From Streptomyces sp. SID12501 (GTDB lineage Bacteria > Actinomycetota > Actinomycetes > Streptomycetales > Streptomycetaceae), in the NCBI RefSeq assembly GCF_010550245.1, contig NZ_JAAGLU010000005.1, forward strand, positions 186,001-250,000: a stretch of DNA of 64,000 nt, in the 5' to 3' direction. A program made the position numbers and the translations under genes. Positions 35,808 through 44,925 of this stretch are shown piece after piece; the first letter of the stretch is position 1; the number at the start of each line of letters is the position of its first letter. Below the pieces are notes generated by a model. The model saw only the letters and a program-made list of their open reading frames with translations, had not been told where the DNA came from and did not search any database.

Positions 35808-37226
35808 TCAGGAAACGGAGCGGCGGCGGCCGAAGGCCGAGGTCAGCCCCGTATGCCGGCGCTGCCGCCGGATCGCCCCCGGTCCGCTCCCCCGGTGTCC
35901 GCGCCGTACCGGTGCCCGGCCGTCCAGCTGGATCCAGATCCGTATCTCCGTCCCGCCGAGCACCGACGAGCCGATCCGTACGTCCCCGCCCGTCGCCTCC
36001 GCGAGCCGGCGCACGATGTCCAGGCCGAGACCGGTCGACCCGGCGCTGCCCGATCCGCGCCCCCTGGCCATGGCGGCCTCGGGGTCGGTGATCCCGGGCC
36101 CCGCGTCCGAAACCAGCATGATCACCGCGTCGTCGCCGTTGTGCACGTCGACCGCGAACGCGGTGCCCTCCGGGGTGTGCCGGAAGACGTTGCCGAGCAG
36201 GGCGTCGAGGGCGGCGGCCAGGTCGGCGCGGGCCACGGGTATGCGCACCGGCCGCTCCACACCGGCCACCCGGACCTTCCGCCCCTCGTCCTCCGCGAGC
36301 GCCGACCAGAAGTCCATCCGCTCGCGCACGACCTCGGCCGCGTCGCAGCCGGCGCCCGGTCCGGCGAGAGTCGTCTGCGGTTTGGCCTCCCGGGCGGTAC
36401 GGATGATCGTGTCGACCTCGTGCTCCAGCTGGGCGACCGCGGCCCGGGTCTGCTCGGCGGCCGGGCCGTCTCCGAGCGAGGCGGCGTTCAGCCGCAGCAC
36501 GGTCAGCGGCGTCCGCAGTCGGTGGGACAGATCGGCGGCCAACTCCCTTTCGTTTGCGAGCAGTTGTACGACCTGGTCGGCCATCGAGTTGAACGCGACC
36601 GCCGCGAGGCGCAGTTCGGCCGGCCCTTCCTCGGGCACTCTGGCGCCCAGCTTCCCCTCCCCCAGTTCCTGCGCGCCCTCGACGAGGCGCCGGGCGGGCC
36701 GCACCATGCGCACGCCCAGCCGGTCGGCGACGGCGACCGACCCGACGACGAGAATCGCCCCGACGCCGGCCAGGACCGCCCAGGCCAGGCCGATTCCGTT
36801 GCTGACCTCGGCCTCGGGGACGTACACCTCGACGACGGCTATCTCACCGGAGCCGATCGCGACGGGCTGGAGGAGGGTGGACCCGCCGGACACCTCGGTG
36901 GTGGAGGCACGGCCGAGCCTGCGGACGGCCTCGATGTCGGCATCGACCGCGCGCTGCCGTCCGAGGTCGACCGCACTCGTACCGCCGCTCGCGGGGATGT
37001 GCACGGCCAGGCCCGCGTCCGATCCGGCGGAGGCGACGACCCGTTCCAGCTGGTCGCGGTCGGTGGTGATGGAGAGGGCGGGGGCGACGGCCGCGGCCTC
37101 CCGCTCGGCGTTGGAGAAGGCGCGGTCGCGGGCCATCTCCCCGATGACCAGGCCCAGCGGCACGGCGAAGGCCACCACGACCATCGTCGTGACCGCCACG
37201 CACACCTTGACCAGCGCCCACCTCAT
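35808..37226 (-). CDS. Sensor histidine kinase
   Basis: 472 residues. Membrane helix ~5-30 (VKVCVAVTTMVVVAFAVPLGLVIG), extracytoplasmic sensor ~31-145, second helix ~147-168 (WAVLAGVGAILVVGSVAVA), HAMP (RPARRLVEGAQELGEGKLG), HisKA with phospho-acceptor His in ADLSHRLRTPLTVLRL, and an ATPase domain with N-box LLGNVFRHTPEG, G1 SDAGPGI and G2 GSTGLGLDIV. The C-terminus is Arg/Gly-rich. It starts 10 nt after the response-regulator stop. The signal is unknown. Confidence 0.94.
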   Translation of the reverse strand: MRWALVKVCVAVTTMVVVAFAVPLGLVIGEMARDRAFSNAEREAAAVAPALSITTDRDQLERVVASAGSDAGLAVHIPASGGTSAVDLGRQRAVDADIEAVRRLGRASTTEVSGGSTLLQPVAIGSGEIAVVEVYVPEAEVSNGIGLAWAVLAGVGAILVVGSVAVADRLGVRMVRPARRLVEGAQELGEGKLGARVPEEGPAELRLAAVAFNSMADQVVQLLANERELAADLSHRLRTPLTVLRLNAASLGDGPAAEQTRAAVAQLEHEVDTIIRTAREAKPQTTLAGPGAGCDAAEVVRERMDFWSALAEDEGRKVRVAGVERPVRIPVARADLAAALDALLGNVFRHTPEGTAFAVDVHNGDDAVIMLVSDAGPGITDPEAAMARGRGSGSAGSTGLGLDIVRRLAEATGGDVRIGSSVLGGTEIRIWIQLDGRAPVRRGHRGSGPGAIRRQRRHTGLTSAFGRRRSVS

Positions 37227-37236
37227 GGTGTCCCCC

Positions 37237-37941
37237 TCACAGCGGCGGCTCCGCTCCGGGCGGCGCCAGCTTCACGCCGACGCCCCGCAGGGTGTGCAGA
37301 TAACAAGGTCGGGCCGCCGTCTCGCCCAACTTCCTTCGCAGCCAAGACAGATGGACGTCGATGGTCTGGTCGTCGCCGTACGACTGCTGCCACACCTCCG
37401 CGAGCAGTTCCCTGCGCGCGACGACGACACCCGGCCGGCCGGCGAGGAAGGCGAGCAGGTCGAACTCGCGGCGGGTCAGGTCCAGTCGTACGCCGTCCAG
37501 TTCGGCCTGCCGGCGCAGCGGGTCGATGGCCAGGCCGCCGACGCGGATGACCGTGGAGGGCGGGGTGTCCGCGGGCGCGGTGCGGGCCCGGCGCAGTACG
37601 GCGGCGATACGGGCCGACAGGTGTTCGACCGAGAACGGTTTGGTGAGGTAGTCGTCCGCGCCCGCGTTCAGCAGCCGGACGATCTCCGTCTCCTCGTCGC
37701 GTGCGGTGGCGACGATCACCGGCACGTCGGTGATTCCGCGCAGCATCTTGAGAGCCTCGGACCCGTCGAGATCGGGCAGACCGAGATCCAGGATCACCAC
37801 GTCGAAACGGAAGTGGGCGACCTCGCGCAGCGCCTCAAGGGCGGTGCCGACACTGCGCACGAGGTGCGCGGCATCGGTCAGATGCCGGATGAGGGCGGAG
37901 CGCACGAACTGGTCGTCCTCGACCACGAGCACACTTGCCAT
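37237..37941 (-). CDS. OmpR-family response regulator
   Basis: 234 residues from the ATG at 37941. Receiver domain with acidic pocket VVEDDQF, phospho-Asp in VVILDLGLPDLDG, Thr in VIVATARDE and Lys in YLTKPF. The C-terminal winged helix contains LTRREFDLLAFLAGRPG and VDVHLSWLRRKLG, ending RGVGVKL. It is upstream of, and probably cotranscribed with, the sensor kinase. Confidence 0.94.
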   Translation of the reverse strand: MASVLVVEDDQFVRSALIRHLTDAAHLVRSVGTALEALREVAHFRFDVVILDLGLPDLDGSEALKMLRGITDVPVIVATARDEETEIVRLLNAGADDYLTKPFSVEHLSARIAAVLRRARTAPADTPPSTVIRVGGLAIDPLRRQAELDGVRLDLTRREFDLLAFLAGRPGVVVARRELLAEVWQQSYGDDQTIDVHLSWLRRKLGETAARPCYLHTLRGVGVKLAPPGAEPPL

Positions 37942-38061
37942 GCGCCGCACCGTACGCCAATCCGGCGAGTCGGGTCCGGCACCTGTGGATAACTCCACGG
38001 CGACCGCGACCGGCCGGCGACAGGCGACACCGACGGGGCGCGTGAGGCAGTATGACCGGCG

Positions 38062-38595
38062 ATGCGCAGAGGACTCGTACACCTTCTGGCGTGGACGCTG
38101 GCCACGGGCGCGGCGGCCACGATGACGTGGTGGGGTGTCCACACGGTGATGGCGGGAACGGCGTACGACCCGCCCCGCGCGCTCCCCATCACGGCGGCCG
38201 ACGCGGCCGGGCGGAAGTCGACGGCATCGGAGCCGGACCCGGAACCGAAGCCGCTCGCCACGACGGCGAGCCCGCGACCCACCCGCCCGGCACCGACTCC
38301 GACGCCCACCCCGACCTCGTCACCCACGTCGGCATCCACCCCGAGTGCGACCCCCTCGAAGACCCGCACCCCGTCGACGGTGAAGGCGTACGACACCGAC
38401 GGCGGGCGGGCGGTCTTCGACCTCGGTACGGACTACGCGACGCTCGTGTCGGCGACGCCCGGGACGGGCTGGTCGATGCAGGTGTGGAAGACGGAGACGT
38501 GGATCCGGGTGGAGTTCAGTGCGGGCGCGGACCGGGTGACGGTGTTCTGCACCTGGCACGACGGCCCACCGCACGTGCAGGTAGTCACCTACTGA
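38062..38595 (+). CDS. Membrane-anchored or secreted protein of unknown function
   Basis: 177 residues. N-terminal hydrophobic anchor or signal (LVHLLAWTLATGAAATMTWW), a long Thr/Pro/Ser linker (~65-105, TPTPTPTSSPTSAST), then a compact C-terminal beta domain (GGRAVFDLGTDYATLVSATP, WIRVEFSAGADRVTVFCTWH). It is divergent from the response regulator, so it could be a target of the two-component system; that is inference. Confidence 0.82.
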   Translation: MRRGLVHLLAWTLATGAAATMTWWGVHTVMAGTAYDPPRALPITAADAAGRKSTASEPDPEPKPLATTASPRPTRPAPTPTPTPTSSPTSASTPSATPSKTRTPSTVKAYDTDGGRAVFDLGTDYATLVSATPGTGWSMQVWKTETWIRVEFSAGADRVTVFCTWHDGPPHVQVVTY

Positions 38596-38625
38596 CCTGC
38601 TGAAACCGCTGCCCGGCCGCCCGGG

Positions 38626-39495
38626 TCAGCGGAACACCGACGGCGGTGGTGCCGGTGAGGCGACCGCCGCCGCGTCCGTGACCGGTACGGCTCCGCCGGT
38701 GAAGTCCGTGAGGGCGCGGCCGTGTTCGAGGCGGGCGGGCTGCGGGTCGGAGGCGGCGCGGCGGGTCAGCTCGGCGATGGGCAGCGGATGCGCGGAGCCG
38801 ACGAGCACCGCGTTGCCGAACCGTTTCCCCCGCAGCACGGTCGGGTCGGCGATCAGGGCCAGCTCGGGGAAGACGGCCCCCGCGGTGGCGATCTGGCCGC
38901 GCAGATGGGCGAGGGGCGGCCCGTCGGCGAGATTGGCGGCGTAACAGCCGGCGTCGTTCACGACCCTGCGTACGTCCGTCAGGAACTCGACCGACGTCAG
39001 ATGGGCCGGGGTGCGCGCCCCGCTGAACACGTCCGCGATGACGAGGTCGGCCCAGCCGTCGGGGATCTTCGCGAGCCCTTCGCGGGCGTCGGTGGAGCGC
39101 ACCCGGATACGGGCGTTCGGGTCCAACGGCAGCTCGCGACGGACCAGTTGGACGAGGGCCGCGTCCCGTTCGACGGCCTGCTGGGTGGACCGGGGGCGGG
39201 TCACGGCGACGTACCGCGCGAGGGTGAGGGCGCCGCCGCCGAGGTGCACGACCTGTACGGGCTTGCCGGGCGGGGCGACGAGGTCGATCACATGACCGAG
39301 GCGGCGCTGGTACTCGAAGGAGAGGTACGCCGGGTCGTCGAGGTCGACGTGGGACTGCGGGGCGCCGTCGATGAGCAGTGTCCAGGCGCGCGCCCGGTCC
39401 CGGTCGGGGATCAGCTCGGCGAGCCCGCCGTCGACCGTCTCGACGACGGCCTCGGCGGCCGGCTGTCCGCGCCGCGCGTTTCTGGACTTTCCCAT
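38626..39495 (-). CDS. Spermidine-synthase-like methyltransferase-fold protein
   Basis: 289 residues from the ATG at 39495. Rossmann-fold SAM/dcSAM-binding type: VVHLGGGALTLARYVAVTRP (motif I), QAVERDAALVQLV (acidic loop), STDAREGLAKIPDGWADLVIADVFSG (motifs II and III). It matches proteins annotated as spermidine synthase-like in actinomycetes. The true substrate is unknown; actinomycete members are often not polyamine enzymes. Convergent with the gene at 38062. Confidence 0.86.
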   Translation of the reverse strand: MGKSRNARRGQPAAEAVVETVDGGLAELIPDRDRARAWTLLIDGAPQSHVDLDDPAYLSFEYQRRLGHVIDLVAPPGKPVQVVHLGGGALTLARYVAVTRPRSTQQAVERDAALVQLVRRELPLDPNARIRVRSTDAREGLAKIPDGWADLVIADVFSGARTPAHLTSVEFLTDVRRVVNDAGCYAANLADGPPLAHLRGQIATAGAVFPELALIADPTVLRGKRFGNAVLVGSAHPLPIAELTRRAASDPQPARLEHGRALTDFTGGAVPVTDAAAVASPAPPPSVFR

Positions 39496-39559
39496 TGCCC
39501 CATTATCAGGGTGGGCGAATGCCCCGGCACAACTGTGGCCGTACAACGGTCGTGCCAGG

Positions 39560-40018
39560 TCAGCGACGGTTGTCGGCGGCCTCGATGAGCCGGGCCGCCT
39601 CGCCGAGGGCCGCGCGGAGCACCGCCGGGTCGGTGGCCAGGTCCGCGTCTCCGGGCGGGAGCAGCCAGTCCGAGCCCTCGACGGGGGGTGCGGGATCGGG
39701 GAGCGCGAGGCTCAGACCACGCCCGTTGGTCTCCGTGCAGGTGCTGCCGGGAACGTCCCAGGCCGCGGCGGTGCCCGGCGGTACCAGGAAGCCCAGGGTG
39801 TCGCAGCCGTCGTCGTGCAGTACGGGGCCGACCGCGTCACCGGCACCCCGGCGCAGGATGTCGACCGCCTCCAGCCCCTGCCGCGCCGGAACCGTCACCA
39901 GATCGCAGATGTGCGCTGTGTTTGACGCGACCGATGCGGGCAACGCGGGTGATGTGTGCGCTCCGAACTGCGTACAAGGATCGGCGCTCTGACTGATCTC
40001 CATCCCGGCCTCCACCAC
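39560..40018 (-). CDS. Conserved hypothetical, possibly prim-pol-related
   Basis: 152 residues from tandem GTG codons at 40018, with AGGAGGGG upstream. Contains DTLGFLVPPGTAAAWDVPGS and a C-terminal SDWLLPPGDADLATDPAVL pattern. This recalls the small Streptomyces proteins annotated as bifunctional DNA primase/polymerase-like, but the catalytic DxD is not evident. Function unknown. The gene diverges from the regulator at 40299. Confidence 0.7.
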   Translation of the reverse strand: MVEAGMEISQSADPCTQFGAHTSPALPASVASNTAHICDLVTVPARQGLEAVDILRRGAGDAVGPVLHDDGCDTLGFLVPPGTAAAWDVPGSTCTETNGRGLSLALPDPAPPVEGSDWLLPPGDADLATDPAVLRAALGEAARLIEAADNRR

Positions 40019-40298
40019 GGAACCCCTCCTGTAACGAACGGGTCGGGAGTTCGGGTTACTCCCGGTCCACCGGGTTCAACGCGCCAGAGCGTCAACGGCT
40101 ACGGCGCAAGACCGCTGCAAAGGATGGCAGTTCATGGCGGATCGTGGATGAGATATCCGGTTTGTAGCCAAACCCCGCATGGCGGGTCGTGCGCAGCGGG
40201 TACGTTCTTGCCCGCCGGAAACAGGACGTCCGATGGATAACTGTTCCAACTCGTCAGGAATCCGGCACGGTTCGACGGTTCGCAGAGAGGGCCCGGCC

Positions 40299-41747
40299 AT
40301 GACGTCGTCAACAGTGGCCTCGTCGGAGTCCCCCCGGCCGCCACGGCCGAACCTCGCCTTTCGGAAGGTGCGCGGACAGCGCTCTCCGGGCGAGTTCGCC
40401 GGGGCGGTACGGCGGGCCGCCCGCGAGATCGGAGAGCGGGTCAGCTGTGACGCGCGTTACGTCGGTCGCGTCGAGGCGGGTGAGATCCGCTGTCCCAACT
40501 ACGCCTACGAACGGGTGTTCCTGCACATGTTCCCTGGCCGGACGCTGGCCGACCTGGGGTTCGCGCCCCGCTCGTCGGTACGCGGACGCGGGGCGCGCGA
40601 CACGGAGGACACGCCCTCCGCGCACCCCGCGAGCCCCACGTACGGCACCGGTGAGACGCCGGGGGCGTACGAGACGTATGAGATGCAGGACGCGCATTAC
40701 CTGTACGAAACGCACGACAACTACGAGGAGAGCGACGTGCTGCGTCGCGCATTCATGACGGGCGGTGCCACCGCGGCAGCCGCCTCCCTGAGCCCCTTCG
40801 GGTTCACGTACGAGGCCTCGGCCGCGGGCCGTCCCGCGCGCCGCGTCGGAACCGGTGAGGCAGGGGCCCTTGAAGAGGCCGTCCGCCGTATCAGACTGCT
40901 CGACGACCGGCACGGCGCCGACGGCCTCTACCGGCGCGCGGCGGCACCACTTCGGGCCGCCTACGAACTGCTCGACGCGGGTGCGGTACGGCAGACCACC
41001 GCGGACCGGCTGCACGCGGGTGCCGGTGAACTCGCCATCTCCGTCGGCTGGCTGGCACACGACTCGGGCCGCTTCGACGACGCGCGCTCGCACTACGCGG
41101 AGGCACTGGCGACCGCCCGGGTGGCCGGGGACGCGGCCCTGGAGGCGCACGCCTTCTGCAACACCGCGTTCCTCGCGCGCGACACGGGACGCCCGCGCGA
41201 GGCGGTCAGAGCGGCACAGGCCGCGCAGCGCGTGGCACGGCCCCTGGGCTCGCCCCGCCTGATGTCGCTGCTCGCGCTGCGCGAGGCGGGCGGCTGGGCG
41301 GGCCTCGCCGACCGCGCCGGCTGCGAACAGGCGCTGGCACGGGCCCAGTCGCTGTACGAACGCGGCCCCTCGGAAGCCGACCCCGAGTGGATGAGCTTCT
41401 ACGGCGAGGCCGAACTGGAGGGCCTGGAGGCGCAGTGCTGGTCGACGCTGGGCGACTGGCCCCGCGCGGCCCGGCACGCCCGCCGCGCGGCCCACCTGCA
41501 GAACCCGCACTTCACCCGGAACATCGCCCTCTACACGGCCGAACTCACCGACGACCTGGCCCGCGGCGGCCACCCGGACGAGGCGGCGGAGGCCGGCATG
41601 CGGGTTCTGGACCTGCTGGACGAGGTCCAGTCCTCCCGCATCCAGACGATGCTGGCGGCTACGGCTCGGGTGCTTCTGCCTCACCGGCGGGCGTCAGGGG
41701 TATCGGCGTTTTTGGAGCGGCACGCGAGCTTGCCCCGAACGGCCTGA
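40299..41747 (+). CDS. NsdA/NsdB-like regulator with TPR-type repeats
   Basis: 482 residues from the ATG at 40299 (GAGAGGG upstream). N-terminal degenerate XRE-like helix-turn-helix (GAVRRAAREIGERVSCDARY, then VGRVEAGEIRCPNYAYERVF). Middle Tyr/Glu-rich linker ~110-145. Then LRRAFMTGGATAAAASL, a Tat-like string that is often present in this family although the protein is probably cytoplasmic. The C-terminal half has TPR-like helix pairs (GWLAHDSGRFDDARSHYAEA, WSTLGDWPRAARHARRA). Family members such as NsdA and NsdB repress differentiation and antibiotics in S. coelicolor; this specific role is inferred. Confidence 0.85.
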   Translation: MTSSTVASSESPRPPRPNLAFRKVRGQRSPGEFAGAVRRAAREIGERVSCDARYVGRVEAGEIRCPNYAYERVFLHMFPGRTLADLGFAPRSSVRGRGARDTEDTPSAHPASPTYGTGETPGAYETYEMQDAHYLYETHDNYEESDVLRRAFMTGGATAAAASLSPFGFTYEASAAGRPARRVGTGEAGALEEAVRRIRLLDDRHGADGLYRRAAAPLRAAYELLDAGAVRQTTADRLHAGAGELAISVGWLAHDSGRFDDARSHYAEALATARVAGDAALEAHAFCNTAFLARDTGRPREAVRAAQAAQRVARPLGSPRLMSLLALREAGGWAGLADRAGCEQALARAQSLYERGPSEADPEWMSFYGEAELEGLEAQCWSTLGDWPRAARHARRAAHLQNPHFTRNIALYTAELTDDLARGGHPDEAAEAGMRVLDLLDEVQSSRIQTMLAATARVLLPHRRASGVSAFLERHASLPRTA

Positions 41748-41761
41748 GCCTTCGCTCCCGA

Positions 41762-41815
41762 CTGCGGGCCCGGTGGGGGCTGGTCGCGCAGTTCCCCGCG
41801 CCCCTGAAGGGGCGC
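41762..41815 (+). repeat. Dispersed intergenic repeat, copy C
   Basis: CTGCGGGCCCGGTGGGGGCT, GGTCGCGCAGTTCCCCGCGC, then CCCTGAAGGGGCGCC; the end forms a GCGCCCC/GGGGCGC hairpin. It sits between convergent genes and could act as their terminator. Confidence 0.82.
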
Positions 41816-41850
41816 CCCAGTCGCCCGGAGTCCACAGGCACCGCGATTCG

Positions 41851-42447
41851 CTATCCGACCAGGTGCCCCAGGTCGTTCCAGCTCTCGATCGCCGGTTCGC
41901 CGTAGGCCCATCCCAGGACCGACAGTGATGTCGGGTTCAGTCTGATCCGTGCCGCGAACTCGATCGGCAGCCCCAGCCAGCGCGCCCCGATCGACCGCAG
42001 TATGTGCCCGTGCCCGAACACCAGCACGTCACGGTCGGCCGACCGCGCCCACGCGACCACCTCGTCCGCGCGCGCGGTGACCGCCTCCAGGCTCTCGCCC
42101 CCGGGGACCCCGTCCCGCCAGATCAGCCACCCCGGCCGGACGGCCTGGATCTGCGCCGGGGTCATGCCCTCGTACGTCCCGTAGTCCCACTCCATGAGCG
42201 TGTCCCACACGGCCGCGCGCTCACCGAACCCGGCGATCTCGCAGGTCTCACGCGCGCGTGCCAGCGGGCTCGTGCGCACCTCGACCCCGGAGAGCCCGTC
42301 GAAGGGCGCCCGGTTCAGCCGTTCGCCCAGCAGCTCGGCGCCACGCCGCCCCTCCTCGAGGAGGGGGACGTCGGTCCTGCCGGTGTGCTTGCCTGACAGT
42401 GACCACTCCGTCTGTCCGTGCCGGGCCAGCAGGATGCGCGATGCCAT
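41851..42447 (-). CDS. Histidine phosphatase superfamily protein
   Basis: 198 residues from the ATG at 42447 (GGAAGGGG upstream). Phosphoglycerate-mutase/acid-phosphatase type: RHGQTEW near the start (catalytic His), a second arginine in [11 protein letters not shown], acidic EWDYGTYEG, and the closing [17 protein letters not shown] (second His). It dephosphorylates a small phospho-compound; substrate is not readable from sequence. Confidence 0.92.
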   Translation of the reverse strand: MASRILLARHGQTEWSLSGKHTGRTDVPLLEEGRRGAELLGERLNRAPFDGLSGVEVRTSPLARARETCEIAGFGERAAVWDTLMEWDYGTYEGMTPAQIQAVRPGWLIWRDGVPGGESLEAVTARADEVVAWARSADRDVLVFGHGHILRSIGARWLGLPIEFAARIRLNPTSLSVLGWAYGEPAIESWNDLGHLVG

Positions 42448-42731
42448 GAGGACCCCTTCCGGGGGGAAACGGTAAGTGTGGCAAATCAGGTGAGAGACGA
42501 ACGAAAGGGAACGACCAAGCGAATCAGGGGTACCGAATGGTGGAAAGGCAAGGCGGAACCCCTCCATCATCGCGCACGCTGTCCGGGGGCAACCGGGGGG
42601 TCGATCTTTGCGTCTTGTGGGACAGGGCGCCGTGTACGGCGTTCACGTACGCCGTAAAATCGGACGAACCGCAGGCCACCGACGACCGGAGGCGCAGCTC
42701 AACGGGAACACAGAGTGGGAGAGACGATCGG

Positions 42732-43706
42732 ATGCCGCGGACCGATAGTGCACGGACCGGGGCTGCCGCGCCCACCCGCCTCCGCTGGTGGACCGAGCTC
42801 CCACTGCTCCTGCTGGTCTACGCGTGCTATTCGGCCGGACGCCTGCTGGTACGGGGCGACGAGTCGACCGCCGTCGACCACGGCCTGGCGATCCTCCGGT
42901 TCGAGAAGGCCCTGCGGCTGAACGCCGAGCACCCGCTCAACCGCCTGTTCACCCGCGAATCCTGGATCGGCGTACCGGCCGACTTCTGGTACGCGTCGCT
43001 GCACTACCTCGTCACCCCCGCCGTCCTGATCTGGCTCTTCCGCTCCCATGCCGTCCGCTACCGGGCGGCCCGCGCCTGGCTGATGACCTCGACCTTCATC
43101 GGCCTCATCGGTTTCACCCTGCTGCCCACCTGCCCGCCCCGCCTGCTCGACGCCGGCCACGGCTTCGTGGACACGATGGCCCAGTACAGCTCGTACGGCT
43201 GGTGGGGCGGCCAGGCCAGCGCCCCGCGGGGGCTCGGCGGCATGACGAACCAGTACGCGGCGATGCCCAGCCTGCACGTCGGCTGGGCCCTGTGGTGCGG
43301 AGTGATGCTGTGGCGGTACGGCGGTACGCGCACCACCAAAATCTTGGGCGTCGCCTACCCGCTGATCACCACCATCGTGGTCATGGGCACCGCCAACCAC
43401 TACTTCCTCGACGCCGCCGCGGGCGCCGCCGTGATGGGCCTCGGGCTGCTGCTGGCGCCGCTCGTCGTACGGAACGCGGACCGGGCAAGGGTGTGGATCA
43501 CGGCCCGCGTCACGCCTGTCGCGCCCGTCGCAACGCGCTCTCACGGCGCAGAGGCCCCAATTGTCAGTGGTGAATGCCAGACTTCCCCGCGTGAGCGAAT
43601 TCCAAGGCAGCGCGAGTCCGTCTTCGGGCCAGGTCCCGGGCCAGGGGCCGAGCCGAGTACCGCTTCCGCGGACGCGGGGGACGGCGCTGCGGCAGCGGCT
43701 CGCTGA
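42732..43706 (+). CDS. PAP2-family membrane phosphatase
   Basis: 324 residues from the ATG at 42732 (GGGAGAG upstream). Six hydrophobic segments and the PAP2 catalytic blocks: Pro-Ser-Leu-His in MPSLHVGWALWCG and the downstream His/Asp in GTANHYFLDAAAGAAVMG; LPTCPPRLLD precedes. It resembles the inositol-phosphorylceramide-synthase-like branch. The last ~45 residues are Gly/Pro/Ala-rich and overlap, in another frame, the start of the next gene, so either this C-terminus or that N-terminus may be shorter in reality. Confidence 0.9.
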   Translation: MPRTDSARTGAAAPTRLRWWTELPLLLLVYACYSAGRLLVRGDESTAVDHGLAILRFEKALRLNAEHPLNRLFTRESWIGVPADFWYASLHYLVTPAVLIWLFRSHAVRYRAARAWLMTSTFIGLIGFTLLPTCPPRLLDAGHGFVDTMAQYSSYGWWGGQASAPRGLGGMTNQYAAMPSLHVGWALWCGVMLWRYGGTRTTKILGVAYPLITTIVVMGTANHYFLDAAAGAAVMGLGLLLAPLVVRNADRARVWITARVTPVAPVATRSHGAEAPIVSGECQTSPRERIPRQRESVFGPGPGPGAEPSTASADAGDGAAAAAR

Positions 43707-44925
43707 GCTGCGCGGTCCCGCGGTCCCGCCGAAGGCACTGGACGCGCGTGCCCTCGCGGCCCTCGCCGCCAACCCCGGGTGCAGACGGCGCGCGATCCTG
43801 GACGGCGCGGGGGTGAACAAGGCGACGCTGGCGAGCGCGCTGGGCTCACCGTCCGCCTTCGGACAGTCCCAGTTCGCCCTGGCGCGCGGCAACACCTTCG
43901 AGGCCCGGGTCAAGGCCGACGGCGGCGCGGAGCTGCTCCGGCTGGTGCACGAGAAGCTGGACCCGGGTGCCGAACCGCCGGCGAAGGCCGAGGTCCCCGA
44001 CCTCACGGCGAGCGGACCGCAGGGCCGCACCGCGCGGACGGCACTGGCCCTGCGCGAAGCCACAGCGGCGGCGCGGGCCGCCACCGGCACAGGTACAGGT
44101 ACAGGTACAGGTACAGGTACAGGTGGCGGCAGGTGGACACTCCTCGACCACCCCATGCTCGTCCTCGACGTCGCGGGCTCGCCTGCCTTCCTGGAACCGG
44201 ACGCGGTGGTCGTGCACCCGGACGGCAGTTGGACGGTCGTCGAGATCAAGTCCTTCCCGATGCTGGACGGTTCGGCGGACCCCGCGAAGGTGGGCGCGGC
44301 GGCCCGCCAGGCCGCGGTGTACGTGCTGGCGCTGGAGGAGGTCGCCGCCCGGCTCGTCCAGGACGGCGATCCGGCGCCGGTCGTGCGCCACCGGGTGCTG
44401 CTGGTCTGCCCGAAGGACTTCTCCAACCTCGCGGCGGCGTCCGCGGTCGACGTCCGCAAACAGCGCGCGGTGACCGGCCGCCAGTTGTCCCGGCTGACCC
44501 GTATCGAGGACATCGCCGACGCCCTCCCCGAGGGCACCTGCTTCGCCCCGGACCTGCCCACCGCCGAGCTGACCGCGGCGGTCGAGTCGGTCCCCGCGGA
44601 GTACGCGCCGGAGTGCCTGTCCGCGTGCGAGCTGGCCTTCCACTGCCGCGACGGTTCCCGTGCGCGGGGCGCGGTGACGTCTCTGGGCCGTTCCGTACGG
44701 GCCGAACTGGGCGCCCTGACCACGGTCGACGACGTGTTGTCTGCGGCCCACGGCCGCTCCGGTGACCCCCAGGACCCGACGGTGGCCGCGCTACGGAGAG
44801 CGGCGGCCCTGCGCGCGGAGGCGCTGCGCGGCGCCGAACTCACCGCTCCGGAGCCAGAGTTGGACCTGGACCCGGACCCGGGCTTGGACCCGGAGCTGGA
44901 ATCGGGAGGCGTCGCATGTCGTTGA
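43591..44925 (+). CDS. RecB/Dna2-type PD-(D/E)XK nuclease with Fe-S cysteine signature
   Basis: 444 residues from a GTG at 43591; TTG 43561 and GTGs 43567/43570 are alternatives. Nuclease core: ARGNTFEARV (RecB-family RG..FE region), D204 in FLEPDAVVV, E218 and K220 in VVEIKSF, Q240 and Y244 in ARQAAVYVLAL. Cysteines C64 (NPGCRRRAIL) and C342-x3-C346-x5-C352 (ECLSACELAFHCRD) are placed like the Fe-S cluster of Dna2, AddB and Cas4 nucleases. A (Thr-Gly)6 run lies between the N-terminal part and the catalytic motifs. It overlaps the next gene by 10 nt and heads an operon with an SF1 helicase. A DNA end-processing or defence nuclease is the best reading; partners are inferred from the operon. 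Confidence 0.85.
   Translation: MSEFQGSASPSSGQVPGQGPSRVPLPRTRGTALRQRLAELRGPAVPPKALDARALAALAANPGCRRRAILDGAGVNKATLASALGSPSAFGQSQFALARGNTFEARVKADGGAELLRLVHEKLDPGAEPPAKAEVPDLTASGPQGRTARTALALREATAAARAATGTGTGTGTGTGTGGGRWTLLDHPMLVLDVAGSPAFLEPDAVVVHPDGSWTVVEIKSFPMLDGSADPAKVGAAARQAAVYVLALEEVAARLVQDGDPAPVVRHRVLLVCPKDFSNLAAASAVDVRKQRAVTGRQLSRLTRIEDIADALPEGTCFAPDLPTAELTAAVESVPAEYAPECLSACELAFHCRDGSRARGAVTSLGRSVRAELGALTTVDDVLSAAHGRSGDPQDPTVAALRRAAALRAEALRGAELTAPEPELDLDPDPGLDPELESGGVACR
44086..44121 (+). repeat. In-frame hexanucleotide repeat in the nuclease gene
   Basis: GGCACA followed by five perfect GGTACA units encoding (Gly-Thr)6, just before the nuclease motifs. Confidence 0.95.

Noticed and set aside
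44086..44121. GGTACA repeats as a CRISPR-like array
   Set aside because: Units are six bases, contiguous and in frame with the nuclease gene; no spacers. No CRISPR array was seen in the window.
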